This document shows, piece after piece, positions 1-7,092 of a DNA stretch of 56,480 bases (within the stretch, counting starts at the first letter, position 1; each line of letters starts with the position of its first letter). The notes under the pieces are model-generated. The model searched no databases. It saw only the letters and a list, made by a program, of their open reading frames with translations, and was not told where the DNA came from. The position numbers and the translations under genes were made by a program. This stretch comes from Chloroflexota bacterium (GTDB lineage Bacteria; Chloroflexota; Anaerolineae; Aggregatilineales; Phototrophicaceae), in contig RFIA01000032.1 of NCBI GenBank assembly GCA_003695675.1, positions 1 to 56,480 on the forward strand. The letters are read 5' to 3'.

Positions 1-1110
1 CGGCAAGAGACGCAGCACATTCAATCCGGCGGGCAAGGCCAACACACCGTGTTCTTGCAGATTCTTCAGCACGGGCGTAACACGTCCACGCAATTCGACA
101 CCCATCATCAAACCAAGACCACGCACTTCACGAATTTGTGGGTGACCAAGCGCAACGAGTCGTTCATGCAGCCATGTGCCAAGTATATTGACGGATGCCG
201 GAATATTTTCATCGCGCAATGTGGTGAGTGTAGCGATTGCTGCGGCACAAGCGAGTGGATTACCACCGAAGGTGCTACCATGAGAACCCGTCGGCAACGT
301 ACCCAGTGATTCTCGCCAACAGACCGCGCCCATTGGCACACCTCCGGCGATACCTTTGCCAAGTGCGACGATATCCGGTTGCACATCAGCATGTTGAAAA
401 CCAAACCACTGTCCTGTACGCCCCAATCCAGTTTGTATTTCGTCGATGATGAGCAACACATCGTATTCATCACACAAGTCGCGCAATCCTTCGAGATAAC
501 CGGCATCTGCCGGATGCACACCGCCCTCCCCTTGCACAGCTTCAACGATAATAGCAGCCGTATTTTGACTGATGGCTGCTCGCGCAGCGTCGAGATTGTT
601 GTACGCAATATGTGTGACCTGATCAATTGTCCACGATTGAAATGGTGCGCGATATTTTGGATTCCATGTTAATGACAACGCCCCCAATGTACGACCATGA
701 AAGCTCCGTTTTGTGGCGATGATTTCATCTCGCCCGGTGAATAGCTTCGCGGCTTTAAGGGCAGCTTCGACAGCCTCAGCACCGCTATTGCACAAGAAAA
801 AGCGATTGATGTCGCCGGGTAAGATGTCACTCAATAACGCATATAACTCGGCACGGCGGTCGTTATAGAAAATTTCCGGGCTTGTGATGAGTGTCTGGGC
901 TTGTTCAGCAATTGCCGCCGTCACTGCCGGATGACAATGCCCAAGTAAGGCGACACCTTGCCCGCTTGTCGCGTCAATATATGGGTTACCAGCATCATCC
1001 CACACAGTCACGCCTGCGCCATGAACAAGTACCAATGGACGTTTCGGATACGCGCCGGAAGTATGTGCGTCTTCAAATGCCGTTAAGGTATCAAATGTCA
1101 AGCCAGTCAT
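1..1110 (-). CDS. lysJ: LysW-linked aminotransferase LysJ (ArgD family), C-terminus cut by window edge
   Basis: Class-III PLP aminotransferase that, in the LysW pathway, aminates LysW-bound aminoadipate semialdehyde (or glutamate semialdehyde) in the cytoplasm. The frame runs open to base 1 as 370 codons without a stop, so a short C-terminal piece is missing compared with the roughly 390-400 residue family. Visible signatures are the PLP phosphate site CNSGAEAVEAA near residues 107-117, the Asp of IIDEIQTG at about 223, the Schiff-base lysine in ALGKGIAGG at about 252, and STFGGNP near 280. The ATG at 1110 overlaps the lysZ stop as ATGA, which fixes the start and implies translational coupling. 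The LysJ name rather than ArgD rests on the adjacent lysW-X-Y-Z genes; it may serve both lysine and ornithine synthesis. Confidence 0.9.
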   Translation of the reverse strand, partial: MTGLTFDTLTAFEDAHTSGAYPKRPLVLVHGAGVTVWDDAGNPYIDATSGQGVALLGHCHPAVTAAIAEQAQTLITSPEIFYNDRRAELYALLSDILPGDINRFFLCNSGAEAVEAALKAAKLFTGRDEIIATKRSFHGRTLGALSLTWNPKYRAPFQSWTIDQVTHIAYNNLDAARAAISQNTAAIIVEAVQGEGGVHPADAGYLEGLRDLCDEYDVLLIIDEIQTGLGRTGQWFGFQHADVQPDIVALGKGIAGGVPMGAVCWRESLGTLPTGSHGSTFGGNPLACAAAIATLTTLRDENIPASVNILGTWLHERLVALGHPQIREVRGLGLMMGVELRGRVTPVLKNLQEHGVLALPAGLNVLRLLP

Positions 1111-1916
1111 GATGTGAATACGGTTCCTTCTCCATCTAAGGCACGTTGTACAGGATTCTGCACACGACCATCGGCCAAAATCACCTGACGCACACCACCT
1201 TCAAGTGCTTCACGTGTGCCAACGACTTTGCGCTTCATGCGTCCCTGTGCCCACGTCATTGCTTCATCAATTTGATTGTGCGAAATTTGTGAGACAAATG
1301 TGTGCTCATCAGGAAAGTTGCGATATAAACCGCGCACATTCGTCAAAATAATGAGTGTTCCGGCACTGACCGCGCTGGCAATCGCGGCGCTCGCCCGGTC
1401 GCCATCAACATTGAGTAAACCATCTGCCTCACTCAATGCTATCGGTGGCAATATCGGAACGACATTGTCATTCAACAATCGATTGAGACGCGCTGTATCA
1501 ACACCGCTTATCGAACCGCTATAATCATCGCGTATCATGCGAACCCGACCGTTGATAACAGCCCGAATAGCCGTCTTGCGCTTACCATGAATAACCGTCT
1601 CATCATTTACAAGACCTACAGCAGTGACATTTGCCGCTTGCAGAAATGAAACAATCTGTTGATTGACGAGTTCAGCAGCCTCAACATAAATATCGCGAGT
1701 TTGTTCATCGGTGTAACGCGATGTATGACCACTCGGCGATGTAATCATGCGCACCTCAAGACCGCGCTCTTGCGTCAGACGATTCGCCATATCGCTGACT
1801 CCATGCACAACAATCAACGGTCGTCGTTGGGCGATTCGTGCGAGGTCATCACAAGCCGCCTGCATATTGAACCCGGCCCCCCCACCGAGCTTTACAACCA
1901 AAATGTCGTCGTTCAT
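1107..1916 (-). CDS. lysZ: [LysW]-aminoadipate/glutamate kinase LysZ
   Basis: Amino-acid kinase of the ArgB/N-acetylglutamate kinase family. It phosphorylates the side-chain carboxylate of the LysW-bound substrate. The N-terminal VVKLGGGAGFN loop (about residues 7-17), the HGVSDMANRL segment and the NVDGDRASAAIA nucleotide-site segment are present, and the 269-residue length fits the family. The frame could extend upstream to 1949, but the ATG at 1916 overlaps the lysY stop as ATGA, the coupling seen at the other lys junctions, so I choose it. It sits third among the carrier-pathway enzymes. The sequence alone does not tell me whether aminoadipate, glutamate or both are used. Confidence 0.9.
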   Translation of the reverse strand: MNDDILVVKLGGGAGFNMQAACDDLARIAQRRPLIVVHGVSDMANRLTQERGLEVRMITSPSGHTSRYTDEQTRDIYVEAAELVNQQIVSFLQAANVTAVGLVNDETVIHGKRKTAIRAVINGRVRMIRDDYSGSISGVDTARLNRLLNDNVVPILPPIALSEADGLLNVDGDRASAAIASAVSAGTLIILTNVRGLYRNFPDEHTFVSQISHNQIDEAMTWAQGRMKRKVVGTREALEGGVRQVILADGRVQNPVQRALDGEGTVFTS

Positions 1917-2938
1917 GGATAGATTCCCGGAAATTGCAAACCTGCACACTCGTCAAATCCCAACATCAAATTCATACTTTGCACAGCAGACCCAGCTGCT
2001 CCTTTGCCGAGATTGTCTAACGCTGCGACAAGGACAAGATGCTGACCATCGTCATCTAACTCGAAACCGATGTCACAATAATTCGTTCCGGCGACGACTC
2101 GCGGCTCAGGTAAGCGATGTAATCCGGTTTTGGCATTGACCAATCGCACGAATGGCTCGTTGTTGTAGGCAGCGCGATACAATTTCCAAATTGCTTTGTC
2201 GCTGTATTCTTCGGTCAGGAAACAGTGTGCCAACAAATGCACACCGCGTATCATCTCGATAGCTGTCACCGCGAAATGTATCGACACCTGACGTCCCAAC
2301 ATCATTTCGACCTCGGCCTGATGTCTGTGACCGGTAGCTTTATAAGTACGCACGGCACCGCTACGCACTGGATGATGTGACCCGGCATTCGGTTGATTGC
2401 CACCTTCGGATGAACCGACTTTGATTTCAATCGCAGCACGTTTGAGCGCGCCTGCTTGTATCAACGGCCACAACGCGAGATTGACCGCCGTCGCATTGCA
2501 TCCAACTCCGCTGGCATATTGAGCTTTGCGCAATGCGTCACGATTGCGTTCCGGCAAGCCGTATACGAAACGCTCCAACCATTGCGGCGCAGGATGCGGC
2601 TGGCCATACCAATGTTCATAAACCTCAGACGAATCTAAGCGAAAATCTGCCGAAAGATCGATAATCGTGGGCGCAAGGGGCGCGTAATGTTCGATATGGC
2701 GTGCTGATTCGCCGTGTGGGAGTGCAAGGAACAATACATCACAAGCCCGCAACGCATCGGGATGCACAAATTGTAATTGTGTCACACCGCGCAAATTCGG
2801 ATGCACGGTATGCACATAACGTCCAACTTGCCCGCGGCTGGTGATCTGTATCACTTCAACATGAGGATGAAACAATAACAAGCGCAGCAATTCGCCACCG
2901 GTATAACCGCTCCCCCCAACGATACCAACAGTTGTCAT
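1913..2938 (-). CDS. lysY: [LysW]-aminoadipyl/glutamyl phosphate reductase LysY (ArgC family)
   Basis: NADPH-dependent reductase that turns the LysW-bound acyl phosphate into the semialdehyde. The Rossmann motif [10 protein letters not shown] lies at about residues 7-16. The catalytic cysteine is in [10 protein letters not shown] (Cys147), and the histidines typical of ArgC are in [10 protein letters not shown] (204-206). The length of 341 residues is normal for ArgC/LysY. The start at 2938 overlaps the lysX stop at 2935 as ATGA, and the stop overlaps the lysZ start in the same way. The gene is therefore an integral member of a coupled polycistron. Assignment as LysY rather than plain ArgC comes from the lysW and lysX neighbours. 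Confidence 0.92.
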   Translation of the reverse strand: MTTVGIVGGSGYTGGELLRLLLFHPHVEVIQITSRGQVGRYVHTVHPNLRGVTQLQFVHPDALRACDVLFLALPHGESARHIEHYAPLAPTIIDLSADFRLDSSEVYEHWYGQPHPAPQWLERFVYGLPERNRDALRKAQYASGVGCNATAVNLALWPLIQAGALKRAAIEIKVGSSEGGNQPNAGSHHPVRSGAVRTYKATGHRHQAEVEMMLGRQVSIHFAVTAIEMIRGVHLLAHCFLTEEYSDKAIWKLYRAAYNNEPFVRLVNAKTGLHRLPEPRVVAGTNYCDIGFELDDDGQHLVLVAALDNLGKGAAGSAVQSMNLMLGFDECAGLQFPGIYP

Positions 2939-3813
2939 GCGGGTACACTCACTGAATCTAAGACGAAATCGACGATTTCTGCTGGGATATTGACGCCTGT
3001 TGGTTCACTACTATTGCGGAATTCCATCGTGTGATTGACTTCGTTGACGAGCAGTTGTCCATCTTCATCTTCAAGGACATCAATCGCGAGAATACCGCCA
3101 CCGACAGCACGCGCAGCCCGAACACACAAATCATCCAACGCCGGTGTAATGGGGCAATTGTAAGCCTGACCACCGCGCGCCGTATTCGTAATCCAATGAC
3201 GCGACTCGCGATAAATCGCACCAATGGTCACATCGCCGAGCACAAAAGCACGGATGTCGCGTCCGGGTTTGTCGATATATTCTTGCGCGTAATAAACATG
3301 ATGATTGTAATCGCCGAGTGTTTGTCGATGTTCGATGATAGCTTCGGCGCCGTAACGGTCGGTGACACGAGCGAGCAGGCGTCCCCATGAGCCGGTAACG
3401 GGTTTGAGCACAGCGGGATAGCCGAGACGTTCAATCGCGTCAATGGCCTGCTCAGAATCAAATGCCACACGAGTCGCAGGTTGTGGAACACCGGCCTGTG
3501 CAAGCGCGATACTCGTCCGCAATTTATCGGAACACACAGCCGCGGTTTCATACGTATTGATAGTCGGAATACCCCAACTATTCAAAATCGCGAGTGCATA
3601 CATGCCGCGTGATGTGCTGACACAACGCTCAAGCACGAGGTCATACTCCGACCAACGCAGTCCGGAAGGGGAAAGTTGCTCCGAACCGGCGGTGATGTCC
3701 AAATTAAAATCGCGGTCAAGGATAACATCTGGTTCGATTCCACGATCACGAAACGCATTAATGAGCAATTTCTCTTCAGCCCGGATATGGGTGACAAGTA
3801 TCGCGAGTTGCAT
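2935..3813 (-). CDS. lysX: LysW--aminoadipate (or glutamate) ligase LysX, ATP-grasp
   Basis: RimK-like ATP-grasp ligase that joins the alpha-amino group of aminoadipate (or glutamate) to the C-terminal glutamate of LysW. ATP-grasp landmarks are the lysine in [10 protein letters not shown] (about 137), the [14 protein letters not shown] strand (178-191), and the metal-site motif [12 protein letters not shown] (256-267), whose NHTMEFRN part is characteristic of LysX/ArgX proteins. The 292-residue length is typical. The gene starts 3 bases after the lysW stop, so carrier and ligase are translated together. LysX and ArgX cannot be separated with confidence by eye; the Lys-rich leader upstream favours lysine as the main product. 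Confidence 0.93.
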   Translation of the reverse strand: MQLAILVTHIRAEEKLLINAFRDRGIEPDVILDRDFNLDITAGSEQLSPSGLRWSEYDLVLERCVSTSRGMYALAILNSWGIPTINTYETAAVCSDKLRTSIALAQAGVPQPATRVAFDSEQAIDAIERLGYPAVLKPVTGSWGRLLARVTDRYGAEAIIEHRQTLGDYNHHVYYAQEYIDKPGRDIRAFVLGDVTIGAIYRESRHWITNTARGGQAYNCPITPALDDLCVRAARAVGGGILAIDVLEDEDGQLLVNEVNHTMEFRNSSEPTGVNIPAEIVDFVLDSVSVPA

Positions 3814-3816
3814 CGA

Positions 3817-3987
3817 TTATTCTCCCCAATCTTCTTCGGTTTCCGGCGCAAGTTCAAGTTCGACCGGATTCAGGCTGATGATTTCAAGCTCCGAGCCACA
3901 ATCCGGGCAACTGATGAGTTCATTCTCCATCGCATCCTGTGGGATAGAGACTTCAGCATCACATTCAGGGCAAATCGGTGTTGTCAT
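3817..3987 (-). CDS. lysW: Amino-group carrier protein LysW
   Basis: This is a 56-residue acidic carrier protein. It begins MTTPICPECDAEV, carries two CPxC zinc knuckles (CPEC at 6-9, CPDC at 27-30), and ends APETEEDWGE. The C-terminal EDWGE with a final glutamate is the hallmark of LysW: the substrate amino group is attached to that last Glu and stays there while LysX, LysZ, LysY and LysJ work on it. The protein closely matches the Thermus LysW pattern as I remember it. A clear ribosome site, GAGAGGAAATC, precedes the ATG. It is the first structural gene of the operon and lies 44 bases downstream of the leader terminator described below. Confidence 0.96.
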   Translation of the reverse strand: MTTPICPECDAEVSIPQDAMENELISCPDCGSELEIISLNPVELELAPETEEDWGE

Positions 3988-4030
3988 GTTGATTTCCTCT
4001 CATTCAATACATGCAATACATGCCGTACAA

Positions 4031-4064
4031 ATAAAAACCGCCATCCGGCTTTTCTGGACAGCGG
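4031..4064 (-). terminator. Intrinsic terminator in the lysW leader (attenuator 3:4 hairpin)
   Basis: Read on the minus strand, CCGCTGTCC (4064-4056) pairs with GGATGGCGG (4046-4038) in nine base pairs, two of them G-U, around a 9-nt loop. Five T residues and a TATTT-like run follow. It lies between the Lys-rich leader frame and lysW, so it would block expression of the whole lys operon unless prevented from forming. The upstream segment 4102-4091 can pair with 4067-4056, which includes the whole left arm of this hairpin. Confidence 0.75.
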
Positions 4065-4090
4065 TGCTAAAAGCATATTTTCATAACGCA

Positions 4091-4102
4091 GCACAACTAT
4101 CC
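4091..4102 (-). promoter_or_regulatory. Putative antiterminator strand of the lysW attenuator
   Basis: The minus-strand segment GGATAGTTGTGC overlaps the stop codon of the Lys-rich leader frame. It can pair with GCACCGCTGTCC (4067-4056) at 11 of 12 positions, three of them G-U, with a single U-C mismatch. That would sequester the left arm of the terminator. Just upstream, CCGGAT and ATCTGG around 4100-4116 can form a small competing hairpin. This is the classic 1:2 / 2:3 / 3:4 arrangement. Pairing was worked out by hand. Confidence 0.6.
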
Positions 4103-4162
4103 AGATAAATCATCCGGCTTCTTTTCGAGTTTCTTTTTGCAGTCAATCACTTGTTGAATCAT
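4097..4162 (-). CDS. Lys-rich 21-residue leader peptide upstream of lysW
   Basis: Short frame MIQQVIDCKKKLEKKPDDLSG with a good ribosome site (GAGGG, 7 nt before the ATG). Five of its 21 residues are lysine, clustered as KKKLEKK near the end, and none is arginine. The stop codon lies inside the putative antiterminator strand. A ribosome stalled at the Lys codons would leave that strand free, whereas one that reaches the stop would cover it and let the terminator form. This is how amino-acid attenuators work. An in-frame ATG at 4216, with an AGGTGA sequence 9 nt before it, would make the peptide 39 residues. I infer a regulatory role; no protein function is proposed. Confidence 0.6.
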   Translation of the reverse strand: MIQQVIDCKKKLEKKPDDLSG

Positions 4163-4184
4163 GTTTGTTCCCTCATATACAAAC

Positions 4185-4207
4185 AAAAAACCCAGCTCAT
4201 GTCCGGG
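4185..4207 (-). terminator. Weak terminator-like hairpin in the lysW leader
   Basis: Minus-strand CCCGG and CTGGG pair (five base pairs, one G-U) around a 7-nt loop and are followed by six T residues. The stem is short, so termination may be weak. It lies just upstream of the 21-residue leader frame. Confidence 0.4.
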
Positions 4208-4240
4208 CAGGTTCATCTATTCACATCACCTGAAAAAGCT

Positions 4241-4264
4241 AAAAAGCCCGGACTATCAGTCGGG
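4241..4264 (-). terminator. First terminator-like hairpin in the lysW leader
   Basis: On the minus strand, CCCGACT pairs with AGTCCGGG with one bulged base and a 3-nt loop, followed directly by CTTTTT. The stop codon of the upstream Lys-rich mini-frame (4256-4303) lies inside it, so a translating ribosome would disturb the hairpin. Confidence 0.5.
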
Positions 4265-4303
4265 TTGGGTCTTTTTCGCCTTTTTGGTGAAATTTACAAA
4301 CAT
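4256..4303 (-). CDS. Possible upstream 15-residue Lys-rich leader frame
   Basis: The frame MFVNFTKKAKKTQPD has four lysines in 15 residues and ends inside a terminator-like hairpin. Its ribosome site is poor (GTGAG about 7 nt upstream). Its position and Lys content mirror the better-supported leader frame 90 bases downstream, suggesting a tandem arrangement, but the A-rich codons could also arise by chance. Confidence 0.35.
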   Translation of the reverse strand: MFVNFTKKAKKTQPD

Positions 4304-4335
4304 GTGGCTGCTCACTTTTATAGTATACAACACAC

Positions 4336-4363
4336 ATGATAATCGAGAGTGTGTGTGCGTCAA
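4336..4363 (-). promoter_or_regulatory. Candidate promoter of the lysW leader/operon
   Basis: On the minus strand TTGACG (4363-4358) and TATCAT (4341-4336) are separated by 16 bases. Transcription would start near 4328 and pass through all three leader hairpins. The 4163-4510 stretch otherwise holds only the leader elements listed here; I see no other gene in it. Confidence 0.4.
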
Positions 4364-4510
4364 TGGACAAAGTGCATGAACTTGACTGTACATTGTGCGA
4401 GAATTCAGTCATCACACACATTCATTTTATTTTGTGGCAAACTTTTTCGCAACATTTTTGAAGTCATCCTAAACTCTGACAAGGCGAGTGTGTCGTATAC
4501 ACGATGCAAC

Positions 4511-4537
4511 AAAAAGCCCCTCTTATGTTGAGGGGCT
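4511..4537 (-). terminator. Rho-independent terminator of the tadE/tadG-like operon
   Basis: Minus-strand AGCCCCTC and GAGGGGCT form a perfect 8-bp stem with a 7-nt loop, followed by TTTTTG. It lies 24 bases after the stop of the last tad-like gene and separates that operon from the lysW promoter region. Confidence 0.88.
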
Positions 4538-4560
4538 TATTTGTGTATAGATCCATTGCG

Positions 4561-7026
4561 TTAGTCCGAACCACCAGTACCACCAGGGTCTGTTGGTGTT
4601 GGCGTCGGCGTATCCGTCGGAATTTCAGGTGTATTCGACGATGTAGCTGTCGGCCCGACAGTTGGCGTCCGCGACGGTGTGAATGTCATCGTCGGCGTGC
4701 GGGTATCGGTCGGCGTGAAGGTCGGCCCAAGTGTATTGGTCGGCCCGACTGTACGAGTCGGGGTCGGGGTCGGTTCCTCGTTGGGGAAGATACGACCACT
4801 ATTACCGCCACTGCCGTTGCCACCATCGTCACAACCGATTACAAAGTATGTACCACCGTTGGCGATTTCACTTGGCGCCACTGTGCCCTGAAGCGAACCA
4901 AACGCCGCCGGGCCACCGAAATCGATGTAGACCGGAATCGTCGTACCGGGACCAGCCGGGAAGGTGAAGTTCGACTGCCACACACCCTCAGCTCTGCCAT
5001 CTGTCGGTGAGGTTGTATCACCGGTAAACGTCCCCGGATTAAATTCCCAAATCGTTGTCACACCCGCTGAACCTCGAACACCACTGCCGCCAGCAGTCAC
5101 CGCTTCGATATGCAAATCGCCAGGCGGGAAGTGTGCTGCGGCTTCATGCCAAACGATGTGGAAGTCTAGCAATGCTGCCGGAATTGAGCTGTTATTGGTG
5201 ATGAAGAAGCGAACAAGACCAAAGTTCTGGAACGAGTCGAACTCAATGTCGAAATTCAATCCAGCACAATCGGGGGTCGCTGTCGGTGTTGGCGATGGCA
5301 GACTCGGATCAAGTGTCGGCGTCGGCGTCGGTTGCGGCACCGGTAACGGTACTACGCACACTTGGCCAGTTGGCCCGAGAAATGTAAATGTCGAGCCGAA
5401 GAAATCCGCAGCCGTGATGTACTGATCAATGCGTGACGGGTCATTACCCGGCGGTAAATTCATCGGGGGCAGCGGCCCATTGCGATAGCTGGCTGTGAAT
5501 AAACCTTGACTGAACGAACCAATCGACAAGTCAACACCCGTTGTATTCGTCGTCGGATCATCACTGGCATTCGTGCGTGTCGGGGGGCTATTATCATTCC
5601 CAAACCAGAACAATTCTCTGTTCAAATCCATTGTTGCCGTCGCCATACTTGGAAATCCCGAAGGCACACGCCATTGCCAGACGACATCCTGAAGGGTGAT
5701 GACAAACGCACTATCATTGTTGACATTCACACTGACGGACGACGACGACGATGAAAAAGTCGGTTGATCCAACGTAATCTGGCTACAGTCAAATGGCGGC
5801 AGATCAGTTACAGATGGTGTCGCCGATGCCGTAGGCGTATCTGTCGGCGTATACGTGTCCGACGGTATAGGAGACGGTGTAAATGTAAAGGTTGCTGTAG
5901 CTTCTTCAATACCACCGGGATCCGATGCGCCAGGTGGGAGCACATTGACAGCACGCGCCGCGCGGAACGATTCATTGATGGCCGTCCGCCGTGCCTGTAG
6001 CGGGATAAATTCGGCCAAGCCAAGCGGCGTGATCAACGGATGATTAAAACGCACAACCACAGTAACACCGTCGCCCGGGCCCCCGGCATCCATCCACGGC
6101 AAACCAGCATTGTGCAAAACACCGGGGATACCGTCGGGCGGGTCTTCGTTCAACAAGCAGACTGGCGCTTCAAAATGTGCTTTCGTCGTGTCGCTTGGAT
6201 CCCATCGCTCCCAAACGCCGCTCGAATTCTTAACATACAATTCCCTATTGTCTTCATTGCCAAGATACATGACGTAGCGATTTCGGAGGATTTCCTCATC
6301 TTGAATAACCCCATCGGGCGGATCGCCACTATCAATAGCAAAAATGCTCTCTGAGTCAGGATTCAAAAATGGACGGGTACTACATAGAACAACATTAAAC
6401 CACTGCTTCTCATCGATGCGAGGGATAGGTCGTTGCCACACATTGTACCATGGCGGAGACAAATCACCGCCGGGGCCTAAACGAGAATTAAACTGCCCGC
6501 CATTGTCATAGGGAGCAGGCCCATGTGTGATTTGCTCAAGCGCTAGGCCAGAAGCACCGAGACGCGCTTGGTCGATGATGGTCATCACACGCGCCATATC
6601 CCTTCGCAATTCCTGATGCGTATCGTTCGACGGGGTACAATCAATACCATCATACCATGTGGCGAAAAAGCTTTCTTCTCCCCCCTCATATCTTTCAACC
6701 GTGTAATCGAAACGCGGCACTGTATTCGGCCTGAAATTGGCTTGTGAACCACGCTCGTCAGTGGACACGCAAGGGACAGTCGATGGATGGCCATCCTCAA
6801 CGCCGGTCAGATCCAATGGATAGAGATCATTGTTGTATTGGCGGGTACTGGCCAAACGAGCAGCGCTACGCGCCGAGTTCTGCAATGTGACCCACGCTTG
6901 GAAGATACGACCGAATTCGATGATGCCGAATAGCATAATCAGCAAAATCGGTAATGTGAGCGCAAACTCGGCCAGTGTTTGCCCTTGTCGCTTTTTACTC
7001 GTGACTTTAAATTTTGCAAAATCCAT
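4561..7026 (-). CDS. TadE-like pseudopilin with large Thr/Pro-linked extracellular region
   Basis: The N-terminus has the TadE signature GQTLAEFALTLPILL, with Gly before Gln and a Glu five residues after the Gly, the pattern cleaved by prepilin peptidase, then one membrane helix (about 24-42). Known TadE proteins are under 200 residues; this one has 821. After about residue 365 come a Thr/Pro-rich linker, a roughly 150-residue domain starting DCSQITL, a second linker of PTPTPT type, another roughly 160-residue domain starting DCAGLNF, and a 72-residue tail of TPT repeats. The two domains look related (each opens with Cys after a Pro-rich linker). A GAGGG ribosome site precedes the ATG. It is the last gene of a three-gene operon and is probably a surface-exposed minor pilin or adhesin. 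The Thr/Pro tracts are possible glycosylation sites (inference). Confidence 0.75.
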   Translation of the reverse strand: MDFAKFKVTSKKRQGQTLAEFALTLPILLIMLFGIIEFGRIFQAWVTLQNSARSAARLASTRQYNNDLYPLDLTGVEDGHPSTVPCVSTDERGSQANFRPNTVPRFDYTVERYEGGEESFFATWYDGIDCTPSNDTHQELRRDMARVMTIIDQARLGASGLALEQITHGPAPYDNGGQFNSRLGPGGDLSPPWYNVWQRPIPRIDEKQWFNVVLCSTRPFLNPDSESIFAIDSGDPPDGVIQDEEILRNRYVMYLGNEDNRELYVKNSSGVWERWDPSDTTKAHFEAPVCLLNEDPPDGIPGVLHNAGLPWMDAGGPGDGVTVVVRFNHPLITPLGLAEFIPLQARRTAINESFRAARAVNVLPPGASDPGGIEEATATFTFTPSPIPSDTYTPTDTPTASATPSVTDLPPFDCSQITLDQPTFSSSSSSVSVNVNNDSAFVITLQDVVWQWRVPSGFPSMATATMDLNRELFWFGNDNSPPTRTNASDDPTTNTTGVDLSIGSFSQGLFTASYRNGPLPPMNLPPGNDPSRIDQYITAADFFGSTFTFLGPTGQVCVVPLPVPQPTPTPTLDPSLPSPTPTATPDCAGLNFDIEFDSFQNFGLVRFFITNNSSIPAALLDFHIVWHEAAAHFPPGDLHIEAVTAGGSGVRGSAGVTTIWEFNPGTFTGDTTSPTDGRAEGVWQSNFTFPAGPGTTIPVYIDFGGPAAFGSLQGTVAPSEIANGGTYFVIGCDDGGNGSGGNSGRIFPNEEPTPTPTRTVGPTNTLGPTFTPTDTRTPTMTFTPSRTPTVGPTATSSNTPEIPTDTPTPTPTDPGGTGGSD

Positions 7027-7092
7027 AAGCTTCCCTCAACATTCTCCCCCCGGCGGAACACCGCCGAGGGGAAGACGGCATAGCGGTATGGG

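Noticed and set aside
4031-4067. T-box element before lysW
   Set aside because: GCACCGC is reminiscent of the T-box, but the TGG bulge and specifier-loop context are missing; the Lys-rich frame explains the leader better.
3443-4108. Plus-strand frame of 221 codons over lysX and lysW
   Set aside because: It is Ser-rich, matches nothing and is antisense to two unmistakable genes; it is a shadow frame.
4561-4800. CRISPR-like or tandem DNA repeat in the GTCGGCGT-rich stretch
   Set aside because: The repetition comes from Thr-Pro codons in the secreted tail; unit length and spacing are irregular.
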